Shown in pieces: positions 35,027-47,275 of a DNA stretch of 64,000 bases. Below the pieces are notes generated by a model. The model made no database searches, was not told the DNA's origin, and saw only the letters and a program-made list of their open reading frames with translations. Position numbers and translations under genes: made by a program. The number at the start of each line of letters is the position of its first letter. The first letter of the stretch is position 1. The stretch is from Mytilus edulis (lineage: Eukaryota > Mollusca > Bivalvia > Mytilida > Mytilidae), in the NCBI RefSeq assembly GCF_963676685.1, contig NC_092346.1, positions 33,183,133 to 33,247,132 of the forward strand, in the 5' to 3' direction.

Positions 35027-36991
35027 TTGTTATGAAACCTATAAATAATTTCTCAATGTCATATCAAACATTTATGAAAAACTTAAGGGAGGTTACGTAT
35101 ACATTAATCTATGTAAATCCGTCACCAAAGTTTCGTGAAAACTTCTAAAAGTACTTTAAAAATATAGTCTGAAACTGTAAAATCACCCCTTTTTAGCTAA
35201 TCTGACCAAAAAGTGTCAAGTGATTTTTCCATCACTTGCTATACGTCTCTGTCCGTCTCCATCGTCCGTTTACTTTAAAAAAAAATTATGTCCACTGAAT
35301 CTACTAGACCAAGTTCATCATAGATAGAGAAAACTGTAAACAGCAATAATGTCACAGGCAATTGTCTCAGAAAAAAAATATTACGATTGACATACTTTGG
35401 TAGGATTGCTACGGATGATTCCGACAACAAATGTAGGCATGTTATACACCATTGTAAAGATAAATCAATTTAGATTTACGATATAACAAGTTTTAGCGGG
35501 GTTGACAGCCAATAAAGCGGCATATAACGGAACTTTGTCACCACTTGACATTTTTCTAAAATGCAAGTTAAGTACCTTGTGTTATAATAAGGTATATAGG
35601 AAAGTTTTTTCTGAGACAAGTGCCTGTGAATAATTTTCAGTAAAGTAAGAATTACAAGCAAGTCGCCATCACCAAAATAGAGAATTTGGTCATGAATTCT
35701 ATTTTGGTCTTCAATGTTGTAGAGTGTCCTTTGTTTTACATGCACTGCAGCACATAGATCAAGGTGAGCGACACAGGCTCTTCATAGCCTCTAGTTTGTT
35801 TAGTAAAATCCAATAACTCGGAAACGTCAAATCTATAATTTATAAAATCCGAAAGGGTGAATACCTAAATAGATATAAACATTTCTCTGAAGATTCGTGT
35901 AAATTGGCTACAGCGTTTGTGAGTTATTTTCCAACTTGCTGACGTTGGACAGACAACGGTATACCATAATACGTCTCGTATAAAAACTCCGGGGTTCACC
36001 ACGAAAAATATTATTTACTATGACAAAACAACAAACATGAAATGAAGTTGAAAAGATAATGAGCCCCCTGCACTATGTTCTAAAGACCTTTTTATGAAGA
36101 ATCCAATAATTTCTAATTTAACAATTGAAAATTGTGAGAGAATGTTTCCCGATCAGAATCTAATTGATACAGGTTAATTTTGATCAACGTAGTAATACGG
36201 TTTTGCGATTTCATTACTGTTATAAACTATAAAAAGTCATTTTTTCAAGTCAAGAATACTTTTTTTATCACAATTTTCTTGGAAAAAACCCGGACCATTT
36301 GTTTAAAAAACCCGGACCATTTCACAGTTGCTCTCGAAAAAGCCAGGACAATAATAAACACTCATTGTATTTGTTAGATACAAGGAAATTGTGCTTCTTT
36401 GTTGATCAAAACATGTAAAGTAATCAAAATAAGTTGATAGTCATGAAACTATTATAATCACGAAATAGCAGTTAATTGATATTATCGCATGTTTTTCCAC
36501 TCGAAAAAGCCCGAACTACACTCGAAAAACACCCCGGACCGAATGACTCGAAAAACCACGATCCTAGCCGGACACTATACCTACCGTGAATATAAACCGG
36601 AATAAACACCTTTCAAATCTGCAATTACAGAACAGGGAAGGACAATTTGTTATGTTTCCCCCCACATAAGTACATCTCAAGGAAAAGAACGACTCTGAAA
36701 CCGTACAAAGTCGGAAAAATTTGTGATATGACGTATAAATAAAAAAATTAAAAAATGAAATCACAAAATACTGAACATTGAGGAAAATTTAAAACGGAAA
36801 GTCCCTATTCAATGGCAAAATTAAGAAATATATTTGTTTTCATTTAACCATGGGTTGGGCAATTATATTCGATTATTTTACCTAGGTAAAAATGTCAAAA
36901 ATAGGGGTACAGCAGTCAACATTGTGTTATAATCTTAATCACTATAAAACAAAAAATATATAACAAAATAGCGCAAAAGACATATATTAGT

Positions 36992-37210
36992 AGACAAAGC
37001 ACATAAGCAAAAATGAAAGACACGAATAGAAACAGTTGTACAATAACACAATGACAGAATGTATAGGTACAGAGCCACGTCACTTGTATTAAAGAAACAC
37101 AAAAATGCAATAGACAAAGCACATTAGCAAAAAAAAAAAAAAGACAAGAACAAACATTACTATAGAACAATTACAGAATGACAGGATGTACAAGTACAGA
37201 GTCACGTCAA
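36992..37210. repeat. 120-bp tandem duplication next to the satellite
   Basis: 'agacaaagcaca' starts at 36992 and 37112, and both units end with 'gtacagag.cacgtca' before the satellite starts. I read it as the leader of the satellite-bearing unit, since the second copy runs straight into 'aatagttatcaaaggtacc'. Confidence 0.8.
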
Positions 37211-37800
37211 ATAGTTATCAAAGGTACCAGGATTATAATTGATTACCCCAGACGCGCGTTTCGTCTACATAAGACTCATCAGTGACGCTCATATCAAAAG
37301 ATTTATAAAGCCAAACAAGTACAAAGTTGAAGAGCATTGAGGACTCAAAATTCCAAAAAGTTGTTCCAAATATGGCTACGGTAATGTATGCCTGGGATAT
37401 GAAAATCCTTAGTTTTTCAAAATATTCAAAGTTTTGGAAGCAGGAAATTTATAAAAATGACCACATTATTGATATTCATGTCAACACCGAAGTGTTGACT
37501 ACTGGGCTGGTGATACCCTCGGGGACGAAACGTCCACCAGCAGTGGATTTGACCCAGTGTTGTAAATAGTTATCAAAGGTACCAGGATTATAATTTAGTA
37601 CGCCAGACGCGTGTTTCGTCTACATAAGACTCATCAGTGACGCTCATATTAAAATATTTATAATGCCAAACAAGTACAAAGTTGAAGAGCATTGAGGATC
37701 CAAAATTCCAGAAAGTTGTGCCAAATACGGCTAAGGTAACCTATGCCTGGGATAAGAAAATCCTTAGTTTTTCTAAAAATTCAACGTTTTGTAAACAGGA
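37211..37800. repeat. Satellite 'cgccagacgcgcgtttcgtc', two monomers
   Basis: 'ggtaccagg' starts at 37223 and 37578 (355 apart). The first monomer is complete to 'ccaccagcagtgg'; the second stops after 'caacgttttgtaaacagga'. The 80-codon ORF in the first monomer is only the repeat. Confidence 0.92.
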
Positions 37801-38047
37801 TTTAAAAAAAGATATCACAAAAAAAACCAACCCCTGACCACACAGTAAAAGTTATATTTATAAAGACAAATAAAAGAATACTACAACACGTTATTAAGAT
37901 GAAACAACATCAGTACCCATAATCTATACTTCACGACCATCGTGTATTATTTTTGAAGTTGATACCGAATAAATGTCAACAAGATCTTGGTACCTTCCGA
38001 CGAACTTAATGTAAAGGACAAGACGTTCTTTGACATACCCCTGGTTC

Positions 38048-38108
38048 ATCAACTTTCTACGTAGACATATATATGCATTTATCACGAATGTCTACGTAGA
38101 AAGTTGAT
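38048..38108. other. Perfect 20-bp inverted repeat upstream of copy C
   Basis: ATCAACTTTCTACGTAGACA (38048-38067) is matched exactly by its inverse at 38089-38108, with a 21-base loop. It lies in intron C about 380 bases before the start codon. Copies A and B have nothing like it at the same place. Confidence 0.85.
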
Positions 38109-38487
38109 GTTTTACAAAGTCTGAGTAGAAGTTGTAAGCTCTTGAATATCGAATAAGTTTGGGAATGTATATCCCATATGCAGGTGAAGTTGGTATATTG
38201 CTACTAAGGTGGGAGAAATTGATCATTGCAAAATTAAAATCGTCTCATTTGCCATAGATTATGGTACATAGATGATCGTAGTAAATGCAGTGTTTTATAC
38301 TACCTAAATTTGTCTTTGAAACAATTTTTTTTCTTCAGAATTTAGATCTGCATAGATAGTAATGCATGATAAAAAGCTAATTTTGACTGTAATATGGCAA
38401 TATATGGACGAAATCGTATACATTTATTTAGTAATTTATTGTTTTCAATGTATTGTTTTTTCTTTATGACCAGATGTGTTGAGATAT

Positions 38488-40167
38488 ATGGCTTCATTTA
38501 TACCATGTGGACCATGTGGTCACGACGGGAACACACAGAATGCAGAGAAATGGTGCACGGATTGCAACGAAGGGTTTTGTAATGTATGTGAAAAGGCACA
38601 CATGTCACTGAGAATTACGAGAGACCACAATTTGATCTTAATCGAAGACTACCGTAAAATTGAAAATGTGAATGTTTGTGTTCAGTGCGAGGAACACGGG
38701 TCTAACCTGGAGATGTATTGCAAAAGACATGAAAAGGCTATTTGTATTGCATGCCTTACTACAAACCATAAAGATTGCTCCGACGCAATAATTCCTCTTG
38801 CAGAAGCAGCGAAAAATGTGAAGACATCAACTGCTCTGGCGGACTTGGAACACACAATTAGCGAAACATTAGTAAACATACAAAAATGCCGTAATGATCG
38901 CGAGGCTGCAACCGAACAAATCGAAATACAGGAAAAGATTATCAAAAAGCGTATTTTTGATACGAGGAAAACTATAAATAAGCATTTAGATGATCTGGAA
39001 AGAAAATTATTAAATGAATTGACAACAGTACATACTTCTTGTAAATCAAAATATAGGACAATACAGAATCAGCTAAATGAAAAAGAGAAAGAAATTAAAC
39101 GCCTCCAAGAACAAACCTCTCAACTAAAACGTTTTGCTCCCGACTTACAGGTATTTTTGAGAACACATCAGATAAATAAAGAAATACAAGACGAGGTTAA
39201 GTCTATAACAAACGCCTTACTTTTCGTCAGCAATTACAACATAGATATAGAAATACACCAGGGTATTACTTCACTGCTGAAAGATGTTGATTACTTTGCT
39301 AGAGTAAAAATCGACAAAAGTACCATCACATGTCCATTTAAGGATGAAAAAATTGATCAGGCCCAAATACAAGTACAAACTAAAAGATCTGTTCATAATA
39401 CAAAGCTACTGCTGCGAAAAAAAATAAGAATTGAGCAAAAAGGAAAGACCATGGATATTACAGGATGTGCAATATTGGCAAATGGTAACTTATTGTTTGC
39501 TGTTAAAATATGGAAGAATGTACTTATGGAGTATGATAAAGACGGACTTTTTGTCCGTAATATACCCGTCTCTGGAGAGCCATGGGATCTGACAGTAATA
39601 GATACCGACCAAATAGCGGTTTCTTATAACGATCTGAACTACATCGAGGTTATAGATATAAAGAAAATGGTCGTTCTGAATACAATGACATTAAAATACA
39701 ACTGTCGGGGGATATCATACAGTGATGGAAAAATTTATGTTGTAGTTGATGGTCGAAGAATTGTAGTGTTGGATATGGAAGGAACTAAACTTAATACAAT
39801 CAAGTGTGACATGAATGCGTTTCATATCGCGACGATCGATGATAGAATCTACTACACAGCGCCTATTTCAAATACTGTTAAATGTTATACTACAGGTGGT
39901 AACAGGATATGGAATTTTAAGGATAAATCACTTACTACACCAGGCGGTATTGCGACTGACAGTGCCAAAAATGTGTTTGTTGTGGGTATAAGATCTAATA
40001 ACCTTATGATATTGCAAGATGATGGAACTGTCAGCAAAACATTACTTACCAAAGCAGACGGATTAGACAAACCCGCACGTCTATATTACAACACGGAAAC
40101 GAACATATTATTGGTGTGCAACAAATGCGATGGAACTATTTTTTCATACAGTGTTATGTTTGATTAA
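38488..40167 (+). CDS. B-box / NHL-type TRIM-like protein, copy C (559 aa)
   Basis: The third intact paralogue. The B-box ligands of A and B are kept (second box CVQCEEHG..MYCKRHEKAICIACLTTNHKDC). The coiled coil and NHL-like propeller (PGGIATDSAKNVFVVG, LLVCNKCDGTIFSYSVMFD) align throughout. It is shorter by about six residues in the linker: A and B carry 'QVPxxQQVPTR', C only 'QVQTKR'. The ATG is placed as in A and B. The sequence right around the start (gagatatatggcttcattt) is the same as in B, and by eye the N-terminal half of C is closer to B than to A. No RING and no disabling change. Confidence 0.92.
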   Translation: MASFIPCGPCGHDGNTQNAEKWCTDCNEGFCNVCEKAHMSLRITRDHNLILIEDYRKIENVNVCVQCEEHGSNLEMYCKRHEKAICIACLTTNHKDCSDAIIPLAEAAKNVKTSTALADLEHTISETLVNIQKCRNDREAATEQIEIQEKIIKKRIFDTRKTINKHLDDLERKLLNELTTVHTSCKSKYRTIQNQLNEKEKEIKRLQEQTSQLKRFAPDLQVFLRTHQINKEIQDEVKSITNALLFVSNYNIDIEIHQGITSLLKDVDYFARVKIDKSTITCPFKDEKIDQAQIQVQTKRSVHNTKLLLRKKIRIEQKGKTMDITGCAILANGNLLFAVKIWKNVLMEYDKDGLFVRNIPVSGEPWDLTVIDTDQIAVSYNDLNYIEVIDIKKMVVLNTMTLKYNCRGISYSDGKIYVVVDGRRIVVLDMEGTKLNTIKCDMNAFHIATIDDRIYYTAPISNTVKCYTTGGNRIWNFKDKSLTTPGGIATDSAKNVFVVGIRSNNLMILQDDGTVSKTLLTKADGLDKPARLYYNTETNILLVCNKCDGTIFSYSVMFD

Positions 40168-41102
40168 ATGCGTATTACTGATTTTGAATGTAGTAAGTGT
40201 ATGTATATGTAAACTAGAACAATGGTATTTATTCACCTGATATAGAAACAGAAAGATGTGGCATAATTGCCAATGAGACTATTCTGCACCAGAAACACAA
40301 ATGACGTTTGACCAGATGAGTATATTTACTGTAAAAATTAGGATGCGCTATCCGGTTTGTAATAAGTTTTCTACATATACAGTCGAACTTCCGAACCAAA
40401 TATTTGTATCTATAGAAGAATTTAGTAAAGGTTTTGAGGAAGTTGTGGTTAACAATCTATAGATGTAATAAATAGTTTACGTTTAATTTGTGAAATTATG
40501 AACACCGTTTGATGGTACCAAAGGAAAATCGCCGTCCAAAAAAGGAAAATTTCCTATAAGGAACGAAAATATCGTCCCTTTTGTTGTAAATTTTTGTGTA
40601 CAGTTTCCCGTGTTACTTAAATTATTTAAACTAATTAATGACATTTATTGTTTATATTTGATTTAAATAATTTTATTTAGGCTGTATGATTAGAGAACTT
40701 TTGATTATTTAGGGAAAACTGTCATTAAAGTAACGTAAAGTGTTGTTAAATTTATCAATTAAATAGGATTTGGACGGGCTTTTACTGAATTGGGTTATTC
40801 ACTTGGATCCATTACAGTACAGGAAAAATCTGATATCAAAGGGACACATTTAGTGTTCATATGAGTATATTAACCTGTCAATAAACTGTATTGTCGATGA
40901 TAAAAATACAGTCTTATCACTTCATAACCGCTCCAGTAAGTATATAACATATTTGCCTTTTTAAATGTATATCCAGTTTTTTGTTGAACCAAACATTTAG
41001 GCCAGTGACCAAAGTCGAAATTATGAAATTTTAATCGTCAAAAATGGTACACGGCTATATCATATATCATTGGATTCGGAAATATATATACTCAGATTCC
41101 AG
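40168..41102. other. 3' flank of copy C; short D match, repeat A fragment, segment E
   Basis: Only about 70 bases after the stop resemble D3/D4. Then comes a fragment of repeat A's 5' end (about 40240-40310, 'agaaagatgtggcataattgccaatgagac'). From 40735 the sequence matches segment E (5191-5480). The long D segment seen after A and B is therefore missing after C, and the duplication block ends here. Confidence 0.55.
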
Positions 41103-41231
41103 TGGCGGATCCAGAACTTTTCCTAAAAGGGGGGGGGGGGGGGGGGCGCTGACTGACCAAAGGGGGGCCCGCTCCAGTCATGCTTCAATGATTCCCTATA
41201 TAATCAACCAAATTTTCCCCCTGGATCCGCC
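41103..41231. mobile_element. Short element with TGGCGGATCCAG...CTGGATCCGCC ends, second copy
   Basis: It has the same inverted ends and the same G-run on the left as the 31807 copy (a run of about 19 G). No ORF of its own; the 93-codon ORF across it is incidental. Confidence 0.6.
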
Positions 41232-44085
41232 TCGGTCAAAAGAAAATATGGTGCAGAAAATCTTGATTAAAGGTCACATGTCGTTTTCAAGGAAAAACGA
41301 AATTGAATATAAAACTCCAATTTAAATACCCTTTTTAATAGTAGAATGATTGAAAACTTAAATCTATTTTCTACCTTATTCAATTTTTCATCAAAAGAGT
41401 GAAAATCCATAATTAAATGAGTTTTCCGAACACACGTATACGACTTTACAAAAAGGGGGTAGTTTTTAGTTTTAAATGATGTATTTTTTTTAAAGTAATT
41501 AGAACAACGTCCGTCAAAACTTAACAAAGTTTACAGAAAATTATGAACAAATATGTATTTATTAATATAACCACCTAGTATACCTCAATGAAAGTGAAAA
41601 CTTAAGTTTTGGCCATATACGTTGAACTCGGTACATGCCAATACACCCAATAAAGATTTATAGTGGCTGTATGACAAATTAGCATTAAACAGCCTTTACA
41701 TAAATGTTCTGTTTTAGAGATTAAAATTCCTTGTCTTGGTTGTTGTTTTTCTTACAATAGATGCAAGCATATGAAAGAGAGACGAAAGATACCAGAGGGA
41801 CATTACAAGTCATCAATAGAAAATAATCTGACAACACCATGGCCAAATAAAAGGAAAAAACCAACAGACAAACAAAAGTACACATAGCATAACCTTTGAT
41901 ATCCCTTGTCTTCGATTTCTTGACTTGAGCCGGCTGCTATTTTATCTGTATGTCTCGAAGAAACATTAGAGGCAACAGTAGTTTACCGATGTTTTAATGT
42001 TTTTAAACAAAGCTAGGGGAATTACAAAAATTTCAAAAAGTGTTCAATTCGGTTGGGTCAACAACATGTAACCCGTGTCATATGCGAATCAAAAGTAGCA
42101 ATATATGTTACAAATAAGAATGAAACACAAATTAATTGCAACTTTTGAGGTCTGATCTGATTCTCAGTATCTAAAAATCTTAAACCGCAAAAAAATGTTG
42201 CTAGTGAGTTGGGTCACGACAGAGCTTAAAAGTAACATTATTCGTGATACGGTGATATAAAAACTTATTTTGTGTCTATTTCAGTCACCAGCTCTTTTTC
42301 ACAATAAGTAAATGTCGCCAAATTTAAATTTCCACGTTCGCCATTCAGGTGTCACAATTGATACAGAATCTGCTTAACCTTCGGGGCGCACACGAGATAA
42401 CTAACCCCTGGTTTCCAGTACGTTTCGTGTTATCTTTGGTAGTCTATGTAGAATTTTGCAGAATTTTGTGTGCCATTTACCTCTTTCTTCGTCTTTTACC
42501 ATACCGTTTTGATATTATCGTCGACTATTAAGTTTAAGTATCCCTTTAAAATATGCAGCCTGTTTTAAGTAGTCAGGGGTACTCCACTGTTCATGAAGTC
42601 TGAATTGACTCAACATACACAAGCGTAAGGTGTCATTTGAGATATGTGCACATTATACGATGGCACAGAGGAGTAAAGTACATTGAGACATGGGGAAATT
42701 GACAATTGGAAAGTTAAAATCGACCTGCAAAATTAGTCATAGATTTTTAATTGTAGTCGTCAATCTGTCTCAATATTGAAGAAAAGGTCAAGATATGAAG
42801 CGAACAGTCTAGTGCTGTAGTATCCTTTATCACAAGCTAACTGGAAATATAAGTACTCACTGACTGGTGTGTGGTTAAAAGAGAGACAGGAAATCTTCAA
42901 TATATCTGATTTTGAAATCAAAGAACTAAGCACAATGGTTTTCTTTAGGTCTTTGAAAAGGTTCTGCATTTCAAATTGCAGTGCGAACTGTAAATCACTA
43001 TATTAATATGTAGACTTCTGTATCATTCGTATCCACTTACATATAAACAACTTTCAAGAGAATAGAATGAACCATAGATGTACATCTATGAATAAACTAA
43101 AGTCACAATCATCCGTAAATTTCATCATTACACCAATCAACTGTGTCAAAATACCCCAATTTAATGTTTTTTTTTAACAAAATCAATTATTCCACTTCCG
43201 CATTGAAGAAAATAACACTATTTAAGTGATTAATGTGAATGTTTGCTTCTTTGAAATGTTAAAGCCAAGTTTCAACGGACTTTCTAGTTTTGTTATCTTT
43301 TTGGGATTTTGTCATATCCCTATTTCTTAAAAAAACTACTGAAAAACTTATGTTGCCTCTTATATACATAAAATCATATTAACACAACCTTAAAAATGAA
43401 TTACAGACACCCAAATAATTCAACGAAACAATAAAACATCAACAAAAACAAGTAATATCAAGTCCAAAATATTACAGGAAAATTATGTATTCAGCCCAAT
43501 CATGGACGGGACACAACTATCTGGAATTTTTAAAAGTTAATGATTGAACAGTTGAGATTTTTGAAAGTTTAAAAAAAATATCGTTTTAAACAATCTTTCC
43601 TCATTAAAACATGTGTACATGAAAAGAAAAATTGTAGTTTTATTACCTTATAGTAGATACGATATAATCCATTCATCAGCGCTTTATTTATGTATTGATG
43701 TTGGAATCAGGTAAAACACAAAATGTCCTCGTTAACAGTAGCTTTTAGCTTCATAATTAATCATCAAAATGCTTTTAGCATTATCTTTATCGCCTAATGC
43801 ATAGAGAATTATGTCTGATGTTTGAATAGAACAAAAGAAAGATATTCGAGGGCAGCTTTTGAATAAAAAAACCAAACTGCATGCCACTAATGATCTGCAT
43901 TTGAAGCTGACTAATAGCTTAAATAAAAAAAACCTGCACCATACGACTTTTTGACGACCAATCTTAAATTCAAGTAAAATCATTTTTCTATGACTGTGCC
44001 AATTTTTAGCCGTATACCATGAAGTGAAATTAAACTCTTTTAATAAACATTAACATTGACTTTTTCCTATTCTGTCACCGCACTA
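41232..44085. other. Non-coding insert splitting segment E
   Basis: About 2.9 kb with no protein-like ORF and no long tandem repeat. It holds a fragment of another dispersed repeat at about 41763-41900 ('gagagacgaaagataccaga', 'tgacaacaccatggccaa') that I recall as common in mussels. Segment E stops at ~40985 and resumes at ~44085. No transposon ends could be identified for the insert. Confidence 0.45.
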
Positions 44086-44189
44086 ATTTAAGTTACATTC
44101 TTAAAAATATCATTAGGTATTTATTATAAAAGAAACCCTTAAATAGATGAATATACACATGAATGATTACAACTATATTGTTATGTGAA

Positions 44190-45930
44190 ATTAAATATGT
44201 GAACCGTGATATGTTGTGGCATAAATTAATGAGTATAGGCATACATGGGTTATTTCTAAAGGCTATACAATCTTTATATGATGCCACTAAAGCGCAGTGA
44301 AGCTAGGACATTATATGACTGATATTTTTCCTGTTAATTTTGGTGTGAAACAAGGCTGTAAAATGTCGCCTTCATTATTCTCTAGTTATGCGAATGGACT
44401 AGCTGAAGACATACGTGCTCTAAATATTGGTGTTGACTTTGATGATTTGAATGTTTCAATTTTGCTATATGCTGATGAGATTGCACTTATGGTGCCAGAT
44501 AAAAAGAGTCTTCAAAATATGTTAAACTGTATTCATTCTTGGTGTATGAAATAGAGAATGACTGTAAATGAGACCAAGACCAAAATTATACATTTTCGTA
44601 ACAAAAAGGCTCCGAGATCAGACTTCAATTTTAAATGCAGTGATATGCCTATTAGCTTTGATAATGCGTACAGATATTTAGGATTACATATAAACGAATT
44701 TATGGAACACAAATATATGATCCGAGAGATAACAAAATCTGCAAGCCGGGCGCTTTCTGCAGTATACACTAATTTTTTATCATGTGGAGGGATGTCATTT
44801 AATGTTTATACAAAACTTTATAAAACTCTTATTGAACCCGTGCTATTACATGGAGCCAGATTATGTGGACACAACAACTGGAGGGAAGTTTAAAAAATTT
44901 AGAACAAGGCATGTAGACTCTTTATGGGAATTTCATCAAATGCTTAGAATATAGATGTTTTAGGTGATATGGGTTTTAAAACAGCAAAATCAGCTGAACT
45001 GTTAGAATATACTGTTAGTGCGATATACGTATGACTATAGAATTACACACAAGGTCCATATAAGGGGTATGCATATTTCTCGACCGTGGGACAAGAAATT
45101 TTGTGAAATAGCTCATAAACTTGGTATGTATGATATCATTAATAGCCAATATTCCAACAGACATAAAATGTATGATATTAAAACAAAATTGTTTGAAATT
45201 GAAAAACAAGAATGGGCTGAAAAATTGTATCAAGATCGAAATGAACCAAATGGTAAGAAGTTACGTACTTATAGACTTTATAAAAATGAATTAGAAACAA
45301 GTGCATATCTCAAGAATGTAAATGATAGACAACATAGACGTATTTTATCTAATTTTAGAAGTGGGTCTCTACCTTTAGCTATAGAGACAGGTCGTTACAC
45401 CAAACCAAAAATTCTTTTTAATGACAGAAAATGTAAATATTGTACAGTTGTTTGTGTAGAAGACGAAAAACATTTTTAAATGCATTGTGAATTTTATTCA
45501 GATCTGCGATATGATCTATTTTTGAAAGCAAGTGCAATTAACCAAAATTTTTACGATTTTAATCATGACGACAAATTTATCTTTCTGATGTCACATGACT
45601 GTATACAACCTTTTTTTTTTTTAGAAAAATCCTTATATTTTATATTTAACCGCAGAAAATTTTGTGTATAACCGAATGTTTTATTTTTTAATGTAATGTA
45701 AAAGTTTTATTTATTCATGAATGTCATACATGAATGTTAGAATAAGTTTTAAAGCAAAAGTGTCTCAAAAGTCATACATGGCTGGATACCGATATTTTAA
45801 CTTCGATCTATATTCGTATTTGTATTTTTATACTTATATTATGATGTATGATATTGTTCAGTATTGGTATGTGACACTTTAAATTTTTTTTCTGTCTGTT
45901 TGTCTGTCTTTAAAGAAAAAACTTAATGAT
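44190..45930 (+). pseudogene. Decayed, 5'-truncated LINE reverse transcriptase
   Basis: Reading across frames: a palm block (LWHKLMSIGIHGLFLKAIQS) from 44202, GVKQGCKMSPSLFS at about 44345, and the catalytic block LLYADEIAL (normally YADD). Then the thumb region WCMK-stop-RMTVNETKTK, and a C-terminal CKYC...H...C knuckle near 45430-45490. Lesions I can see: a 1-base loss at ~44290, a TAG probably from TGG at 44552, frame breaks near 44880 and 45010, a TAG near 44960, and a TAA at 45477. Junction ~44185 lies in segment E, as expected for 5' truncation. 45675-45930 is probable 3'UTR. Clade not resolved. Dead copy. Confidence 0.85.
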
Positions 45931-46157
45931 TATCATTAACCCTTAAACCCCATGTTTTGCGTCCTCATATACACAACAGAGGCGGAAGAAATCAAGTGGA
46001 CATTCAAAATACATAAGTGGGCAGAACGCATAATTCAAGGACTTAAAGCGGTGGATTATGAAAATATGAACATTTAACAATACACTACATAGGAAACTAA
46101 GAACTGAGCAACAAGACCTCAACCAAAACAGAAACCAATATTAGATTTTAATCATAA

Positions 46158-46205
46158 AATTGAGAATGAAATGGGGAATGTGTCAAAGAGGCAACAATCA
46201 TGCAT
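46158..46205 (+). repeat. Fragment of dispersed repeat B
   Basis: 'ataaaattgagaatg' and 'gaatgtgtcaaagag.caacaa' match the start of the copy at 19137, then similarity ends. Bases 45931-46157 resemble a diverged dispersed repeat at best; 46206-46930 shows nothing I can name. Confidence 0.65.
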
Positions 46206-46930
46206 TGTTATATTTCTTGGCACCATGCATACATTTAAGTAATAAGTTACTTTGACAACAGGTTTTCATAACAATTATTGATCTTTATTGATATGTAGTG
46301 AATCAGCTACTGTTGCCTTTATTAATAACAAAGTTGTTGTATATATATTAGTTAAAAAAAATAAAATTAATTAGTGTTTTCTTGTTTAAAAATAATCTAA
46401 AACTGAATTGAGATTTTTATTTGTCCTGTGACTTTTTATCTGTGACTTTTTGTCCTGTGAATGTCTGTCCTACATTCGTCAAAGGACTGGGTCGCTTAAA
46501 ACTATGGCTAGTTAGCCATCAACAATTTATTTCCTCATAGGCGACAGTTATAGCCTTTTTCGAGATACATACTTTAGAAAATTCATTTTTCATGAAACCT
46601 TGCTAGAATAAAAAAAAAACCGGACAGTCTTTTTTCGGTCCAAAAACATAGGTTTGTGTTGCTTTTCTTAACGTTATTTGTACTTATCTCCCTCGCCCAT
46701 CAATTATGCACTTAAAACACGTGTCCCATCCTAGCATTGGAAAGACATCTCAGTTCCTTTAGGGCTAAGGGAAATATGTTATTTTATAATACAGAGCGCA
46801 CGAAGCCTCTAATGGTCAAACATAACGGGTGCACATATCGACTAATCAGAATTGGCCATTCTCTTTATTCTGAATACCATGCATCTTCATAAAATGACTT
46901 CGCCCATAAAATCTGATAACTTATTTAAAA

Positions 46931-47078
46931 ATTGAATGCTTTTTTTTGTAACTTCATTGGGGTGTAAAAGCCTTGACCTGCGTACATTTGTATGAAGCGC
47001 GGAAGCGCTTCATACTAAAAATGTGCGCACGGTCAACGCTTTTACAACCCTATGAAGTTACAAAAAGAAGCATTCAAT
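46931..47078. repeat. 148-bp imperfect palindrome
   Basis: The left arm 'attgaatgctttttt.tgtaacttcat' ... 'tatgaagcgc' pairs with 'gcgcttcatac' ... 'atgaagttacaaaaagaagcattcaat'. The centre is near 47004. Flanks further out also carry related inverted words ('ttctgaat', 'gccaatcagaataaag'), so it may be the core of a larger palindromic MITE of about 420 bases (46855-47275). Confidence 0.8.
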
Positions 47079-47275
47079 ACTTATAATTACATTTTTTAGC
47101 TATGATCATGAAAACACGAATTTTATAATGGTTTTATTTAATTCACCTGTGCACTTTATTGTGGGACCACGTGTTATCATGAATGAAAAGTTTTATTGAG
47201 TGATGCAATTGATTTAGGAATAACACGTGATATGCAGTTAGCCAATCAGAATAAAGTATTATGATGAAACATGCA

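Larger units (their letters stand above)
31968..36581. mobile_element. 4.6-kb TIR element with repeated TTTTTCGAGTG motifs
   Basis: The ends are inverted GGTATAGTGTCCGGCTA(A/G)G and stay similar for about 85 bases, with TA immediately outside both (31966-31967, 36582-36583). Because the match also includes that TA and one or two more bases, the exact end is uncertain. Variants of tttttcgagtg and 'gtccgggctttttcgag' occur several times inside each end (32030-32410; 36285-36550). No transposase or other convincing protein is inside; the ORFs are under 90 codons. Repeat A (34158-34443), a 42-bp triplication and an inverted repeat lie within. It interrupts intron homology between ~31800 and ~36590. 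Confidence 0.75.
31505..38473 (+). other. Intron 1 of gene copy C, swollen to about 7 kb
   Basis: Donor gtaagtg is at 31505 and acceptor atgaccag ends at 38473. Intron homology is seen at 31505-31800, again at about 36590-36700, and at 38335-38473. The rest is inserted DNA: a GGATCCGCC-ended element, the 4.6-kb TIR element, a 120-bp duplication and satellite. If transcribed, C has the longest intron of the three genes. Confidence 0.5.
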
